64,000 bases of DNA, taken from NCBI RefSeq assembly GCF_014529705.1, contig NZ_JAANIH010000003.1:172902-236901 (forward strand). Reading direction: 5' to 3'. The notes beneath the pieces were generated by a model. That model had not been told where the DNA came from. It made no database searches and saw nothing but the letters and a program-made list of their open reading frames with translations. The DNA is from Bradyrhizobium campsiandrae (GTDB lineage: Bacteria; Pseudomonadota; Alphaproteobacteria; Rhizobiales; Xanthobacteraceae). The translations under genes and the position numbers were made by a program. Numbering within the stretch: the stretch's first letter is position 1; the number at the start of each line of letters is the position of its first letter. Positions 18,531 through 27,133 of this stretch are shown in pieces.

Positions 18531-19607
18531 ATGAGGAAATCACTTCTTGCGCTGGCTGCCGGCATTCTGCTCGCCGGGAGCGTCAGTGCAGCCTCCGCCG
18601 CCGACAAGCTCAAGGTCGGCTTCATTTACCTCGGTCCGATCGGCGATCTCGGCTGGACCTATCAGCATGAGCTCGCCCGCCAGGCGCTGGTGAAGGAGTT
18701 TGGCGACAAGATCGAGACCACCTATCTCGAGAACGTCCCTGAAGGTCCCGACGCCGAGCGCGCCATCGAGCAGCTCGTCCGCGCCGGCAACAAGCTGATC
18801 TTCACGACGTCGTTCGGCTACATGGATCCGACGCTGAAGGTCGCGAAGAAATATCCGAACGTGCACTTCGAGCACGCCACCGGCTACAAGCGCGACAAAA
18901 ACATGTCGACCTACTCGTCGAAATGGTACCAGGGCCGCTACATTCAAGGCCTGATCGCGGCCAAGATGTCGAAGTCAGGCGTGCTCGGCTATATCGGCTC
19001 GTTCCCGATTCCCGAGGTCGTCTCCGGCATCAACGCGACCATGATCGCGGCGCAGAGCATCAACCCGAACATCAAGGTCAAGATCATCTGGGCCAACACC
19101 TGGTTCGATCCGGGCAAGGAGGCCGACGCCGCCAAGGCGCTGATCGACCAGGGCGCCGACGTGATCATGCAGCATACGGATTCGCCGGCCGCGATGCAGA
19201 TTGCCAGCGAACGCGGCAAGCTCGCCTTCGGCCAGGACTCCGAGATGATCAAGTTCGGTCCGAAGACCCAGCTGACCTCGATCCTCGACACCTGGGCGCC
19301 CTACTACATCGCCCGGGTCAAGGCCGAGCTCGACGGAACCTGGAAATCCGAGGACACCTGGGGCGGCCTCGACAGCCACATGTTCGCGATGGCGCCCTAT
19401 ACCAACATGCCCGACGACGTGAAGAAGATCGCCGAGGATGCCCAGGCGGCCATCACCGCCGGCAAGCTGCACCCGTTCAAGTGCCCGGTCATTGGGCAGG
19501 ACGGCAAGGAGATCGAGTGCAAGGGCGGCGCCAATCTCGCCGACGGCCAGATCCTCGGCATGAATTTCTACGTGAAGGGCATCGACGACAAGCTGCCGGG
19601 CAAGTAG
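18531..19607 (+). CDS. BMP-family ABC transporter substrate-binding protein, second system
   Basis: A 358-residue periplasmic protein with a Sec signal peptide (MRKSLLALAAGILLAGSVSA, cleavage after ASA). The mature start LKVGFIYLGPIGDLGWTYQH and the blocks LIFTTSFGYMDPT and YIQGLIAAKMSKSG define the PnrA/BMP class. Two ATGs stand in tandem at 18528 and 18531; the second has better spacing to the GGAG ribosome-binding site. The C-terminal third contains two Cys residues absent from the first system's binding protein. It likely binds a purine, nucleoside or related heterocycle. Confidence 0.9.
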   Translation: MRKSLLALAAGILLAGSVSAASAADKLKVGFIYLGPIGDLGWTYQHELARQALVKEFGDKIETTYLENVPEGPDAERAIEQLVRAGNKLIFTTSFGYMDPTLKVAKKYPNVHFEHATGYKRDKNMSTYSSKWYQGRYIQGLIAAKMSKSGVLGYIGSFPIPEVVSGINATMIAAQSINPNIKVKIIWANTWFDPGKEADAAKALIDQGADVIMQHTDSPAAMQIASERGKLAFGQDSEMIKFGPKTQLTSILDTWAPYYIARVKAELDGTWKSEDTWGGLDSHMFAMAPYTNMPDDVKKIAEDAQAAITAGKLHPFKCPVIGQDGKEIECKGGANLADGQILGMNFYVKGIDDKLPGK

Positions 19608-19709
19608 CACGCTTCTTGCATTGCCTAAATCACCTGCTCCTCCCGGAGGAGGTTCGGAGGGGGTGGCCAGAAGCACCCGGCACTTGTGGTCGCCCCCTCC
19701 ATCTATTTC
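19608..19709. terminator. possible terminator hairpin between convergent genes
   Basis: The spacer between the second binding-protein gene and the deaminase contains CTCCTCCCGGAGGAG (about 19638-19653), a perfect GC-rich hairpin without a T-run. It could stop transcription from either side, or be the remnant of a dispersed palindromic repeat. Confidence 0.3.
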
Positions 19710-21059
19710 CTATCCTGCCTGCATCGCCCGCGCCGCGGCGGTGTGCCGGTTGAGCAGGTCCGGAACGTCCAGTCCCGGGATCGAGCCATCAACCACGGCC
19801 CAGTTCCCCGCCACCATCACCCTGTCAGCCCGATGCGCCCCACACAGCACCAGCGCGGCCAGGGGATCGCCATGGCCGGAGAAGCGCAACTCGTCGAGCT
19901 TGAACAGCGCAAGGTCGGCGGCCTTGCCGAGCGCGATCTCACCGAGTTCCGGACGGCCGACGCAGGCCGCCGAGCCTTTAGTAGCCCAGCGCAGCGCGTC
20001 CTTGTGGCTGACCTTGGTCACGCCATAGCGAGCCCGCTGGAGCAGGAACGCCGCCCGCACCTCCTGCATCAAATTCGACCCGTCATTGGAGGCCGAACCG
20101 TCGACGCCGATGCCGATGCCGACGCCGGCCTCTTCCATGTCACATACCGGGCAGCAGCCGGAAGCCAGCAGTTGATTGCTACACGCACAATGGCTGATCG
20201 TCGTCTTCGCCTTGCCGAGGCGCTTCATCTCGTCGGCATTGAAAAAGATGCCGTGAGCAAGCCAGGTCCGCGCGTTCAGCCAGCCGCACTGATCGAGATA
20301 ATCGAGCGGCCTACAGCCATACATCTGCTGGCAGAATTTGTTCTCGTCCTCGGTCTCGGCGAGATGGGTGTGCAGGCGCACGTCGAGCTTGCCCGCGAGA
20401 TCGGCGGTGGCGCGCATCAGCGACGTCGTCACCGAGAACGGCGAGCACGGCGCGAGCGCAATCTGCACCATCGCATCCGCACCGCGCTGGTGATATTTCC
20501 CGACCACGCGCGCGCTATCGGCGAGGATGGTGTCCTCGTCCTGCACGACGCTGTCGGGCGGCAGGCCGCCATCGCGCTGCGACAGGTTCATCGAGCCGCG
20601 CGTCAGCAGCACGCGCACGCCGAGCCGCTTTGCGACAGCGACCTCGATATCGACGGATTCTTCCAGCCCCGCCGGGAAGACATAGTGATGGTCGGTCGTC
20701 GTGGTGCAGCCCGACAGCAAGAGCTCGGACATCGCCACGGTGACGCCGAGCTGCAGCGCCTCGGGCGTCATCCTCGCCCACACCGGATAGAGCGCCTGGA
20801 GCCAGGGAAACAGCTCGCGGTCCATCGCCGCCGGCAGAGCTCGCGTCAGCGTCTGATAGAAGTGATGATGGGTGTTGATAAGGCCGGGCAGCACAACGTG
20901 CTCACGCGCATCGAACTCCGCAGCATCGGCAGTCGCCGGCGTGCCGCCGGACGGTACGAGCTCGATGATCCGGCCCTCCTTCACCACGATCCCGCGCGCC
21001 GCACCGTCGGCGAGAATGGCCAAGGGATCCCTGATCCAGATCGGCTTTGCGTCACTCAT
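19710..21059 (-). CDS. 8-oxoguanine deaminase / guanine deaminase family amidohydrolase
   Basis: A 449-residue metal-dependent amidohydrolase of the TIM-barrel superfamily. The HxH metal site appears as INTHHHFYQTLTRALP, the later His in HTHLAETEDEN, the next His in LAHGIFF and the Asp in GVDGSASND. The long insert and the NTHHHFYQ form are those of the 8-oxoguanine deaminase / hydroxydechloroatrazine-hydrolase-like group. It would convert 8-oxoguanine (or guanine) to urate (or xanthine) and ammonia. It is divergent from the xanthine dehydrogenase genes, with paired sigma-54-like sites between them. Confidence 0.85.
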   Translation of the reverse strand: MSDAKPIWIRDPLAILADGAARGIVVKEGRIIELVPSGGTPATADAAEFDAREHVVLPGLINTHHHFYQTLTRALPAAMDRELFPWLQALYPVWARMTPEALQLGVTVAMSELLLSGCTTTTDHHYVFPAGLEESVDIEVAVAKRLGVRVLLTRGSMNLSQRDGGLPPDSVVQDEDTILADSARVVGKYHQRGADAMVQIALAPCSPFSVTTSLMRATADLAGKLDVRLHTHLAETEDENKFCQQMYGCRPLDYLDQCGWLNARTWLAHGIFFNADEMKRLGKAKTTISHCACSNQLLASGCCPVCDMEEAGVGIGIGVDGSASNDGSNLMQEVRAAFLLQRARYGVTKVSHKDALRWATKGSAACVGRPELGEIALGKAADLALFKLDELRFSGHGDPLAALVLCGAHRADRVMVAGNWAVVDGSIPGLDVPDLLNRHTAAARAMQAG

Positions 21060-21095
21060 GACTCAGTTTCTCCTCACCCTCGTTAATGAATAGCC

Positions 21096-21111
21096 TGCAA
21101 GGCGGAGGCCA
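21096..21111 (-). promoter_or_regulatory. candidate sigma-54 promoter for the deaminase gene
   Basis: Minus strand TGGCCTCCGCCTTGCA keeps the invariant GG and GC with ten bases between and a perfect TTGCA, but the -24 box is imperfect. The transcript would begin near 21085, about 26 bases before the ATG at 21059. Confidence 0.4.
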
Positions 21112-21149
21112 TCCCGAGAGCGTTATCGCTGTGACTTGTTGTTGCTACT

Positions 21150-21165
21150 TGGCGCTGGTCTTGCA
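21150..21165 (+). promoter_or_regulatory. candidate sigma-54 promoter for xanthine dehydrogenase
   Basis: TGGCGCTGGTCTTGCA has one mismatch in the -24 box (TGGCGC for TGGCAC), correct spacing and a perfect -12 box. Transcription would start near 21176, 37 bases before the ATG at 21213. It is back-to-back with the site for the divergent deaminase. Confidence 0.6.
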
Positions 21166-21212
21166 AGACTTTCGCTGAAGTCAAATCCCCCGGTGCAGGC
21201 ATTCTCGCAGCC

Positions 21213-22040
21213 ATGGACTTGAATACCATCACAGCGGTCGCTCATCCGCAAACGCGCTCCGAATTGCCCGTTTGGACGCCAGGCGATGCTTGGCTCGCGG
21301 GCGGTACGTGGCTGTTCTCGGAGCCGCAGATCCATCTCACACGGCTGATCGATCTCACCGATCTGAAATGGCCTGCGCTGACGATCACCGACAGCCACCT
21401 CAGCATCGCCGCCACCTGCACCATCGCGCAACTCGATGCGTTTACTTGCCCGCCTGACTGGCTGGCAGCACCGCTGATCAGCCAGAGCTGCCGCGCCTTC
21501 CTCGCCTCCTTCAAGATTTGGAAGACGGCGACGGTGGGCGGCAATCTCTGCATGTCGCTGCCGGCGGGACCGATGATCTCGCTCACATCGGCGCTCGACG
21601 GCGTCTGCACCATCTGGAAGGCCGGCGGCGGCGAGCAAAGGATTCCCGCCGCCGATTTCGTCACCGGCAATCAACGCAACCGCCTGTCGCAAGGCGACCT
21701 GCTGCGACAGATAGACATTCCGCTTGCCGCGCTCAGGCGCCGCTCGGCATTTCGGCAGATTTCTCTCGCACCGGTTGGCCGCTCGGCGGCGCTTCTGATC
21801 GGAAGCCTCGATGGCGATGGAGCGCTGAAGCTGACGGTGACCGCATCGACCGTGCGCCCGATCCAGCTGTCGTTGCCCGATCCGACCGACGCAAGCGCGC
21901 TGCACGCCGCCATTGCGGAGGAGATCACCGACGATCTCTATCACACCGACATTCATGGCAAGCCGCTCTGGCGCAAGCACATGACGTTGCGGCTCGCCGA
22001 GGAGATCCGCTCCGAGCTGCTGGGTGCAATATCGCCATGA
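21213..22040 (+). CDS. xanthine dehydrogenase FAD-binding subunit
   Basis: A 275-residue protein of the CO-dehydrogenase-flavoprotein fold. FAD-contact blocks are visible as WLAGGTWLF (AGGT motif) near residue 30 and KTATVGGNLCMSLP near 108. The C-terminal CODH_flav_C-like region follows from about 170. It transfers electrons from the iron-sulphur clusters of its partner to NAD or another acceptor. The stop overlaps the ATG of the large subunit (ATGA), indicating strict coupling. It is a separate FAD subunit rather than part of the FeS polypeptide. Confidence 0.85.
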   Translation: MDLNTITAVAHPQTRSELPVWTPGDAWLAGGTWLFSEPQIHLTRLIDLTDLKWPALTITDSHLSIAATCTIAQLDAFTCPPDWLAAPLISQSCRAFLASFKIWKTATVGGNLCMSLPAGPMISLTSALDGVCTIWKAGGGEQRIPAADFVTGNQRNRLSQGDLLRQIDIPLAALRRRSAFRQISLAPVGRSAALLIGSLDGDGALKLTVTASTVRPIQLSLPDPTDASALHAAIAEEITDDLYHTDIHGKPLWRKHMTLRLAEEIRSELLGAISP

Positions 22041-24778
22041 GTTTTGAGGTCAATGGCACGACGTTTTCGCGAGCGCCGCGCGCCGGCCAGTGCCTGCGCA
22101 CGTTCCTGCGCGAGCTCGGTCATTTTGGGGTGAAAAAAGGTTGCGATGCCGGCGATTGCGGCGCCTGTACCGTATTGCTCGACGGCGAACCCGTGCACAG
22201 CTGCCTGATCCCGGCGTTTCGTGCCGAGGGACGCAGCCTCACCACGATCGAAGGGCTCGGCGGCGAGGACGGTGCGCATCCGATGCAGCAAGCCTTCCTC
22301 GACGCGCAAGGATTCCAGTGCGGCTTCTGCACCGCCGGCATGATCCTCACCTGCGCCTCGCTGAACCAGGCCCAGCGCACCGATCTCGGTGCTGCGCTGA
22401 AGGGCAACATCTGCCGCTGCACCGGCTATCGCGCGATCGAGGACGCCATCCACGGCAAGAGCAATGTCGAGGAGCGCGTCGAGGCTGGCGGCGCGTTCGG
22501 CCGCAGCCTGCCGGCGCCCGCGGGGCCGGACGTCGTGCGCGGCAAGGCGCGTTACACATTCGACACCCAGATTGACGGCCTGCTGCACATCAAGCTGCTG
22601 CGCTCGCCGCATGCGCATGCCAGGATCATTGCGATCGACAAATCGGCGGCGCTGGCGGTTCCCGGCGTGCATGCGGTGCTGACGCATGAGGATGCGCCAA
22701 TGGTGCTGACATCGACCGCGCGGCACGAGAAGGATTGGATGGATCCCGAGGATACCCGCATCCTCGACGAGGTCGTCCGCTTCGTCGGCCAAAAGGTCGC
22801 GGCCGTGGTGGCCGAGAGCGAAGGCGCGGCCGAGGAGGCCTGCCGCCGGCTGAAAGTCACATACGAGATCTTGCCCGCGCTGATCGATCCGGAGCAGGCG
22901 ATGCTGCCGGGCGCACCGCTGGTTCATCCTGATCGGACCACCGCCAACCGCGTTGCCGACGCGCAGCGCAATCTGGTCGCGGAGATTCACGGCGAGTTCG
23001 GCGATGTCGCCTCCGCGCTCGCCACATCCGCCGTCACATACGAGGCCACCTTCCACAGCCATCGTGTGCAGCATGCGGCGCTGGAGACCCATGGCGGCCT
23101 TGCCTGGCTCGACGATGCCAGTGTTCTCAACGTCCGCACCTCGACGCAGGTGCCGTTCCTGACCCGGCGAGCGCTCTCGAACATCTTCCAACTGCCGATG
23201 GACAAGGTCCGCGTGTTCTGCGAACGCGTTGGCGGCGGTTTTGGCGGCAAACAGGAGATGTTCGTCGAGGATATCCTGGCGTTGGCCGCGTTCAAGACCG
23301 GACGTCCCGTCAAGCTCGAGCTCACCCGTGAGGAGCAGTTCATCGCGACCTCGACGCGGCATCCGATGCGTGTCCACATCAAGGCCGGGGCCGATGCCCG
23401 GGGCAAGCTCACTGCGCTCCAGCTCGACGTGCTCTCCAACACCGGCGCCTACGGCAATCACGGCCCCTCCGTGATGTTTCACGCCGTGAACGAGTCGATC
23501 GCCGTCTATAACTGTCCGAACAAGCGCGTCGATGGTCGCGTCGTCTACACCAATACGGTGCCAGCAGGCGCGTTTCGCGGCTATGGCCTGCCGCAGACCG
23601 CGATCGCGGTGGAGGCTGCGATCGACGAGCTGGCGAAGCAGCTTGGCATCAGCCCTTACGACATGCGCCGCCGCAATATCGTCAGGCCCGGCGATCCCAT
23701 GCTGTCGCCGCCTGAATCCGAATATCATGACGTGCTCTACGGCTCCTACGGGCTCGACCAGTGCATCGATCTCGTCGAGCGCGCGATGCAGGCGGATCGG
23801 CCACAAGGCGAGCTGTCACCGGACTGGTTGACCGGCGAGGGCATCGCGCTGACCATGATCGACACCGTGCCGCCCGCCGGCCATATCGCCGAGGCCATGA
23901 TCGCGCTCAACGACGACGGCGGCTTCGATCTCACCGTGGGCACCGCCGAGTTCGGCAATGGCACCAGCACCGTGCACCGGCAGATCGCAGCGACTGTCCT
24001 CGCAACCACGGTCGACAGGATCCGCCTGCGCCAGTCCGACACCGCCCATGGCGGCCACGACACCGGCGCCTATGGCAGCACCGGCACGTTCGTCGCGGGC
24101 AAGGCGACGGAGGCCGCCGCAATGCAGCTTGCGACCGAGCTGAAGGCAGCGGCCGCCAACGCGTGGCTCTGCGATGCAGGGACTTGCACGCTCGACGGCG
24201 AGTTCGTCGTCAGCGGTGTGCGGCGCATGTCCTTTGTCGAGCTGGCGAAGCTTGCGCGCGCGGCGGGTCGTCCGCTCGCGGCGCAGGGCAATTCGGAGGG
24301 AACGCCGCGCTCGGTCGGCTTCAACGTGCAGGGCTTCCGCGTCGCCGTGAACAAGGGCACCGGCGAGGTCAGGATTCTCAGGAGCGTGCAGGCGGCCGAT
24401 GCCGGCGTCGTCGTCAATCCCATGCAGTGCCGCGGCCAAGTCGAGGGCGGCGTCGCGCAGGCGCTTGGTGCTGCACTCTACGAGGAGATGGTGATCGACG
24501 CAGAGGGCCGCGTCACCAATCCGAAATTCCGCGACTATCATCTGCCGTCCTTCGCTGACGTGCCGCGCACGGAAGTGCTGTTCGCCGAGACGTCCGACAC
24601 GATCGGACCCTTGGGCGCCAAGTCGATGAGCGAGAGCCCGTACAATCCGGTCGCCGCCGCGCTCGGCAACGCCATCGCGGACGCCACTGGCATCCGCTTC
24701 ACGGCACCGCCCTTCAAGCCGGACCGGCTCTTTCCGGCGCTGCACGACAAGTTCGGCAATTCCGACGAGGTGCGGTAG
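22037..24778 (+). CDS. xanthine dehydrogenase, fused 2Fe-2S and molybdopterin subunit
   Basis: A 913-residue fusion. Residues 1-150 are a 2Fe-2S module: the plant-ferredoxin cluster C36, C41, C44, C56 and the helical cluster C95, C98, C126, C128. From about 160 on comes the molybdenum-cofactor domain with GGGFGGKQE, AGAFRGYGLPQ and the late block PLGAKSMSESPYNPVA, whose Glu is the expected catalytic base. It oxidises hypoxanthine/xanthine to urate if the context is a guide; other heterocyclic substrates are possible. The Mo-domain motif around the catalytic Glu (KSMSES) deviates from the common KGVGE form, as in several aldehyde/heterocycle oxidases. No XdhC maturation gene is in the window. 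Confidence 0.88.
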   Translation: MSFEVNGTTFSRAPRAGQCLRTFLRELGHFGVKKGCDAGDCGACTVLLDGEPVHSCLIPAFRAEGRSLTTIEGLGGEDGAHPMQQAFLDAQGFQCGFCTAGMILTCASLNQAQRTDLGAALKGNICRCTGYRAIEDAIHGKSNVEERVEAGGAFGRSLPAPAGPDVVRGKARYTFDTQIDGLLHIKLLRSPHAHARIIAIDKSAALAVPGVHAVLTHEDAPMVLTSTARHEKDWMDPEDTRILDEVVRFVGQKVAAVVAESEGAAEEACRRLKVTYEILPALIDPEQAMLPGAPLVHPDRTTANRVADAQRNLVAEIHGEFGDVASALATSAVTYEATFHSHRVQHAALETHGGLAWLDDASVLNVRTSTQVPFLTRRALSNIFQLPMDKVRVFCERVGGGFGGKQEMFVEDILALAAFKTGRPVKLELTREEQFIATSTRHPMRVHIKAGADARGKLTALQLDVLSNTGAYGNHGPSVMFHAVNESIAVYNCPNKRVDGRVVYTNTVPAGAFRGYGLPQTAIAVEAAIDELAKQLGISPYDMRRRNIVRPGDPMLSPPESEYHDVLYGSYGLDQCIDLVERAMQADRPQGELSPDWLTGEGIALTMIDTVPPAGHIAEAMIALNDDGGFDLTVGTAEFGNGTSTVHRQIAATVLATTVDRIRLRQSDTAHGGHDTGAYGSTGTFVAGKATEAAAMQLATELKAAAANAWLCDAGTCTLDGEFVVSGVRRMSFVELAKLARAAGRPLAAQGNSEGTPRSVGFNVQGFRVAVNKGTGEVRILRSVQAADAGVVVNPMQCRGQVEGGVAQALGAALYEEMVIDAEGRVTNPKFRDYHLPSFADVPRTEVLFAETSDTIGPLGAKSMSESPYNPVAAALGNAIADATGIRFTAPPFKPDRLFPALHDKFGNSDEVR

Positions 24779-24800
24779 CAGCGGCCACGGCGACACTTTG

Positions 24801-24830
24801 CTCCCTCTCCCCGCAAGCGGGGCGAGGTGA
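24801..24830. repeat. short palindromic intergenic repeat (CCCCGC-AAG-CGGGG type)
   Basis: The spacer between the xanthine dehydrogenase stop and the converging UraD-UraH gene holds CTCCCTCTCCCCGCAAGCGG followed by GGCGAGG. It is the same type of element as the longer one at 57416-57547. It may act as a terminator between convergent genes. Confidence 0.6.
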
Positions 24831-24844
24831 AGATCGCGCCGCAT

Positions 24845-25732
24845 TCAGCTGCCGCGATAGGTCGAATAGCTCCAGGGCGTGACCAGCAGCGGCACGTGGT
24901 AGTGCGCCTCCGGCTCGCTGATCGCAAAGCGCAGCGGGATCTCGTCGAGGAACGGCGGATCGGAAAGCGGCACGTTGCGCGCGGCGTAGTAGTTAGCGAC
25001 CCTGAAGCGGAGCTCGTAGCGGCCGATCGGCAGCGGCCGGCCGCCGATCAGCGGCTGGTCGGTGCGGCCGTCCGCATTGGTGAGGGTGCGCGCGATGATG
25101 CGGCTTTCGCCGAGCGCAGCGAGCTCGACCAGTTCAACCGGAATGCCCGGTGCGGGCTTGCCGGCGTGGCTATCCAGCACATGGGTCGAGAGCCGGCCGT
25201 GCACTTTCAGCTTGTCATCCGCACTGACAAGCTGATCGAGCCGCAGCGCCGAGATGCGGCCGATCTCCTCGATCGCGCGACGCGTCTCGGTCTTGGCGAT
25301 ATTGCGCAACCGCGTCTCGAAGTCGCGCAGCACGGAATCCTTGGTGTGCCGCCGCACGCAGACGATATAGGGGAAGCCGAACTTTTCGCGATAGGCGTTG
25401 TTGACGCGCTCGAAGGCGGCATATTCGGCCTCCGACAGCCGATCGAGACCGGCGCTGTTCTGCTCGGCGGTCGATTCCACCGTCAAGCCGGCCGCGCGCT
25501 GGGTCTTGTTGGCGAGATCCGGATGCGCGCGGATCAACGCCATCTGCGCATCGGGCTCGGCTGCCTGGATCGCCGCCATCAGCGCGGCGTGCAATTGATT
25601 GATGCCGGCGAACGGTCGCTGCGCCGCGATCTGTTCGGCGATCCACGGCGAATATTCGACGACATTGGCGAGCGCGGCGACGAAGTCGGCCTTGCTTGCG
25701 GCGTTGAGGTCGGCGAGCGAGATTTGCGCCAT
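24845..25732 (-). CDS. fused OHCU decarboxylase - hydroxyisourate hydrolase
   Basis: A 295-residue bifunctional protein. Residues 1-165 are UraD-like (OHCU decarboxylase): LIRAHPDLANKTQ holds the catalytic His, with FGFPYIVCVR downstream. Residues about 178-295 are UraH-like (transthyretin-related): LSTHVLDSHAGKPAPGIPVE at the start and the diagnostic C-terminal YRGS. They catalyse the two steps converting 5-hydroxyisourate to S-allantoin. ATG 25732 has GGGAG at good spacing; the GTG just before it does not. The gene is last in the operon DUF3830-puuE-this gene, with eight bases to puuE. Confidence 0.93.
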   Translation of the reverse strand: MAQISLADLNAASKADFVAALANVVEYSPWIAEQIAAQRPFAGINQLHAALMAAIQAAEPDAQMALIRAHPDLANKTQRAAGLTVESTAEQNSAGLDRLSEAEYAAFERVNNAYREKFGFPYIVCVRRHTKDSVLRDFETRLRNIAKTETRRAIEEIGRISALRLDQLVSADDKLKVHGRLSTHVLDSHAGKPAPGIPVELVELAALGESRIIARTLTNADGRTDQPLIGGRPLPIGRYELRFRVANYYAARNVPLSDPPFLDEIPLRFAISEPEAHYHVPLLVTPWSYSTYRGS

Positions 25733-25740
25733 CACGCTCC

Positions 25741-26676
25741 CTACCCGATCTCGAACGCATCAGCGGCGAGATGCGCATGCTTGGCGTGCCAATGCTGCGC
25801 GATCTGCAGCCGCGTCGGCACCCAGACGTGCTCGTGCTTGCCGATGTAATCGAGGAAGCGCATCAGGCCGGCGGCGCGGCCGGGCCGTCCGGCGAGACGG
25901 CAGTGCAGCCCCACCGACATCATCTTCGGCGCGGTCTGCCCTTCCGCATAGAGCACGTCGAAGGCATCTTTCAGATAGGTGTAGAACTGCTCGCCTTCGG
26001 CAAAGCCTTGCGGGTTGATGAAGCGCATGTCGTTGGCATCGAGCGTGTAGGGAATGATGAGCTGCTTGCCGTTCGCGCCCTTGACCCAATAGGGCAGATC
26101 GTCGGCATAGGAGTCGCAGAGGTAGAGGAAGCCGCCCTCCTCCACCAGCAGACGGTTGGTGTTGATCGAGGAGCGCCCGGTGTACCAGCCGAGCGGCCGC
26201 GATCCGACCGCCTCGGTGTGGACGCGGATCGCTTGCGCAATCTCGGCGCGCTCCTGCGCCTCGGTCATGTCCTTGTGCTCGATCCATTTCAGGCTGTGGC
26301 TGGCGATGTCCCAGCCGGACTCCTTCATGGCAGCCACAATTTCCGGATTGCGCTTCAGCGCGGTGGCGACACCGAACACGGTGGTCGGCCATTTGCGCTC
26401 ATTGAACATCCGCCACAGCCGCCAGAAGCCGGCGCGCGAGCCGTATTCGAACATGGATTCGATATTGGCGTGGCGCTGGCCCGGCCAGGGCTGCGCGCCG
26501 AGCACGTCGGACAGGAACGCTTCCGAGGCAGGGTCGCCATGCAGGATGTTGTTCTCGCCGCCTTCCTCGAAATTGACGACGAATTGCACCGCGACCCGGG
26601 CATTGCCGGGCCACTCCGGATGCGGCGGGTTGCGACCGTAACCGCGGAGATCGCGCGGGTAGCTGTTGTCGGTCAC
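25741..26676 (-). CDS. puuE: allantoinase PuuE (polysaccharide-deacetylase fold)
   Basis: A 311-residue NodB-fold enzyme opening allantoin to allantoate. Typical blocks are YPRDLRGYGRNPPHPEWPG at the N-terminus, VNFEEGGENNILHGD, IASHSLKWIEHKDM (metal/catalytic His) and PLGWYTGRSSINT. The length matches PuuE-type, metal-independent allantoinases. The GTG start directly follows the upstream stop (TGAGTG), so translation is coupled to the DUF3830 gene. Product flow to the amidohydrolase at 5563 would complete ammonia release. Confidence 0.93.
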   Translation of the reverse strand: MTDNSYPRDLRGYGRNPPHPEWPGNARVAVQFVVNFEEGGENNILHGDPASEAFLSDVLGAQPWPGQRHANIESMFEYGSRAGFWRLWRMFNERKWPTTVFGVATALKRNPEIVAAMKESGWDIASHSLKWIEHKDMTEAQERAEIAQAIRVHTEAVGSRPLGWYTGRSSINTNRLLVEEGGFLYLCDSYADDLPYWVKGANGKQLIIPYTLDANDMRFINPQGFAEGEQFYTYLKDAFDVLYAEGQTAPKMMSVGLHCRLAGRPGRAAGLMRFLDYIGKHEHVWVPTRLQIAQHWHAKHAHLAADAFEIG

Positions 26677-27090
26677 TCAGACTTCCTCGAAACGAATCGG
26701 CAGCGCGCCCTTCCACAGTACGCTCTTGCCCAGCGTCGCCAGGTTCTCCAGCCCCGAGGTCACGGTGATGAAGTGATTGCCGGCGAGCTGGCCCATCTTG
26801 CTGGCGAAGTGCACGCCGCCATAGGCGAGCAGGATCTCGGTTTCGCTGATGCCACCGGGATAGAGGATGATCTGGCCGGGCGCCGGATAGCTGGTGTGGT
26901 TCTCATAGCCGACGCCGAAATCGAGATCGCCCAGCGGCATCCAGACGCCCTCGCCGCTCCAGCGCACATGGATGATGTGGCTCTCGAACGGCAGCGCCTT
27001 GCGGAACGCCGCGACGGTCTTGGGCGCCGCCTGCTCTTCGAAGCGGGCATCGAAGGTGAAATCACCGGCGCGGATAACGAGTTTGCTCAT
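26677..27090 (-). CDS. DUF3830 family, cyclophilin-like protein
   Basis: A 137-residue cytoplasmic protein with the family blocks DARFEEQAAPKTVAAFRKAL, HVRWSGEGVWMPLGDLD and ENHTSYPAPGQIILYPGG. The fold is the small beta-barrel of the cyclophilin-like superfamily; biochemical function is unknown. It heads the allantoinase operon and is translationally coupled to puuE. That suggests a role in allantoin/ureide handling, perhaps taking the place of ureidoglycolate-type enzymes, but this is inference. ATG 27090 is chosen by the family N-terminus MSKLVIRAGDFTF; the frame runs further upstream without support. Confidence 0.85.
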   Translation of the reverse strand: MSKLVIRAGDFTFDARFEEQAAPKTVAAFRKALPFESHIIHVRWSGEGVWMPLGDLDFGVGYENHTSYPAPGQIILYPGGISETEILLAYGGVHFASKMGQLAGNHFITVTSGLENLATLGKSVLWKGALPIRFEEV

Positions 27091-27133
27091 CTCATCTCTC
27101 TGGATCGGGGCGACCGCCCCACGGGAATTTGCA

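Noticed and set aside
21953..23806. Long minus-strand frame opposite xanthine dehydrogenase
   Set aside because: Antisense shadow of a high-GC3 gene; composition rich in Arg, His and Asp without motifs.
26677..27090. Ureidoglycolate lyase (AllA)
   Set aside because: Position fits the pathway, but the sequence blocks are those of DUF3830, not AllA.
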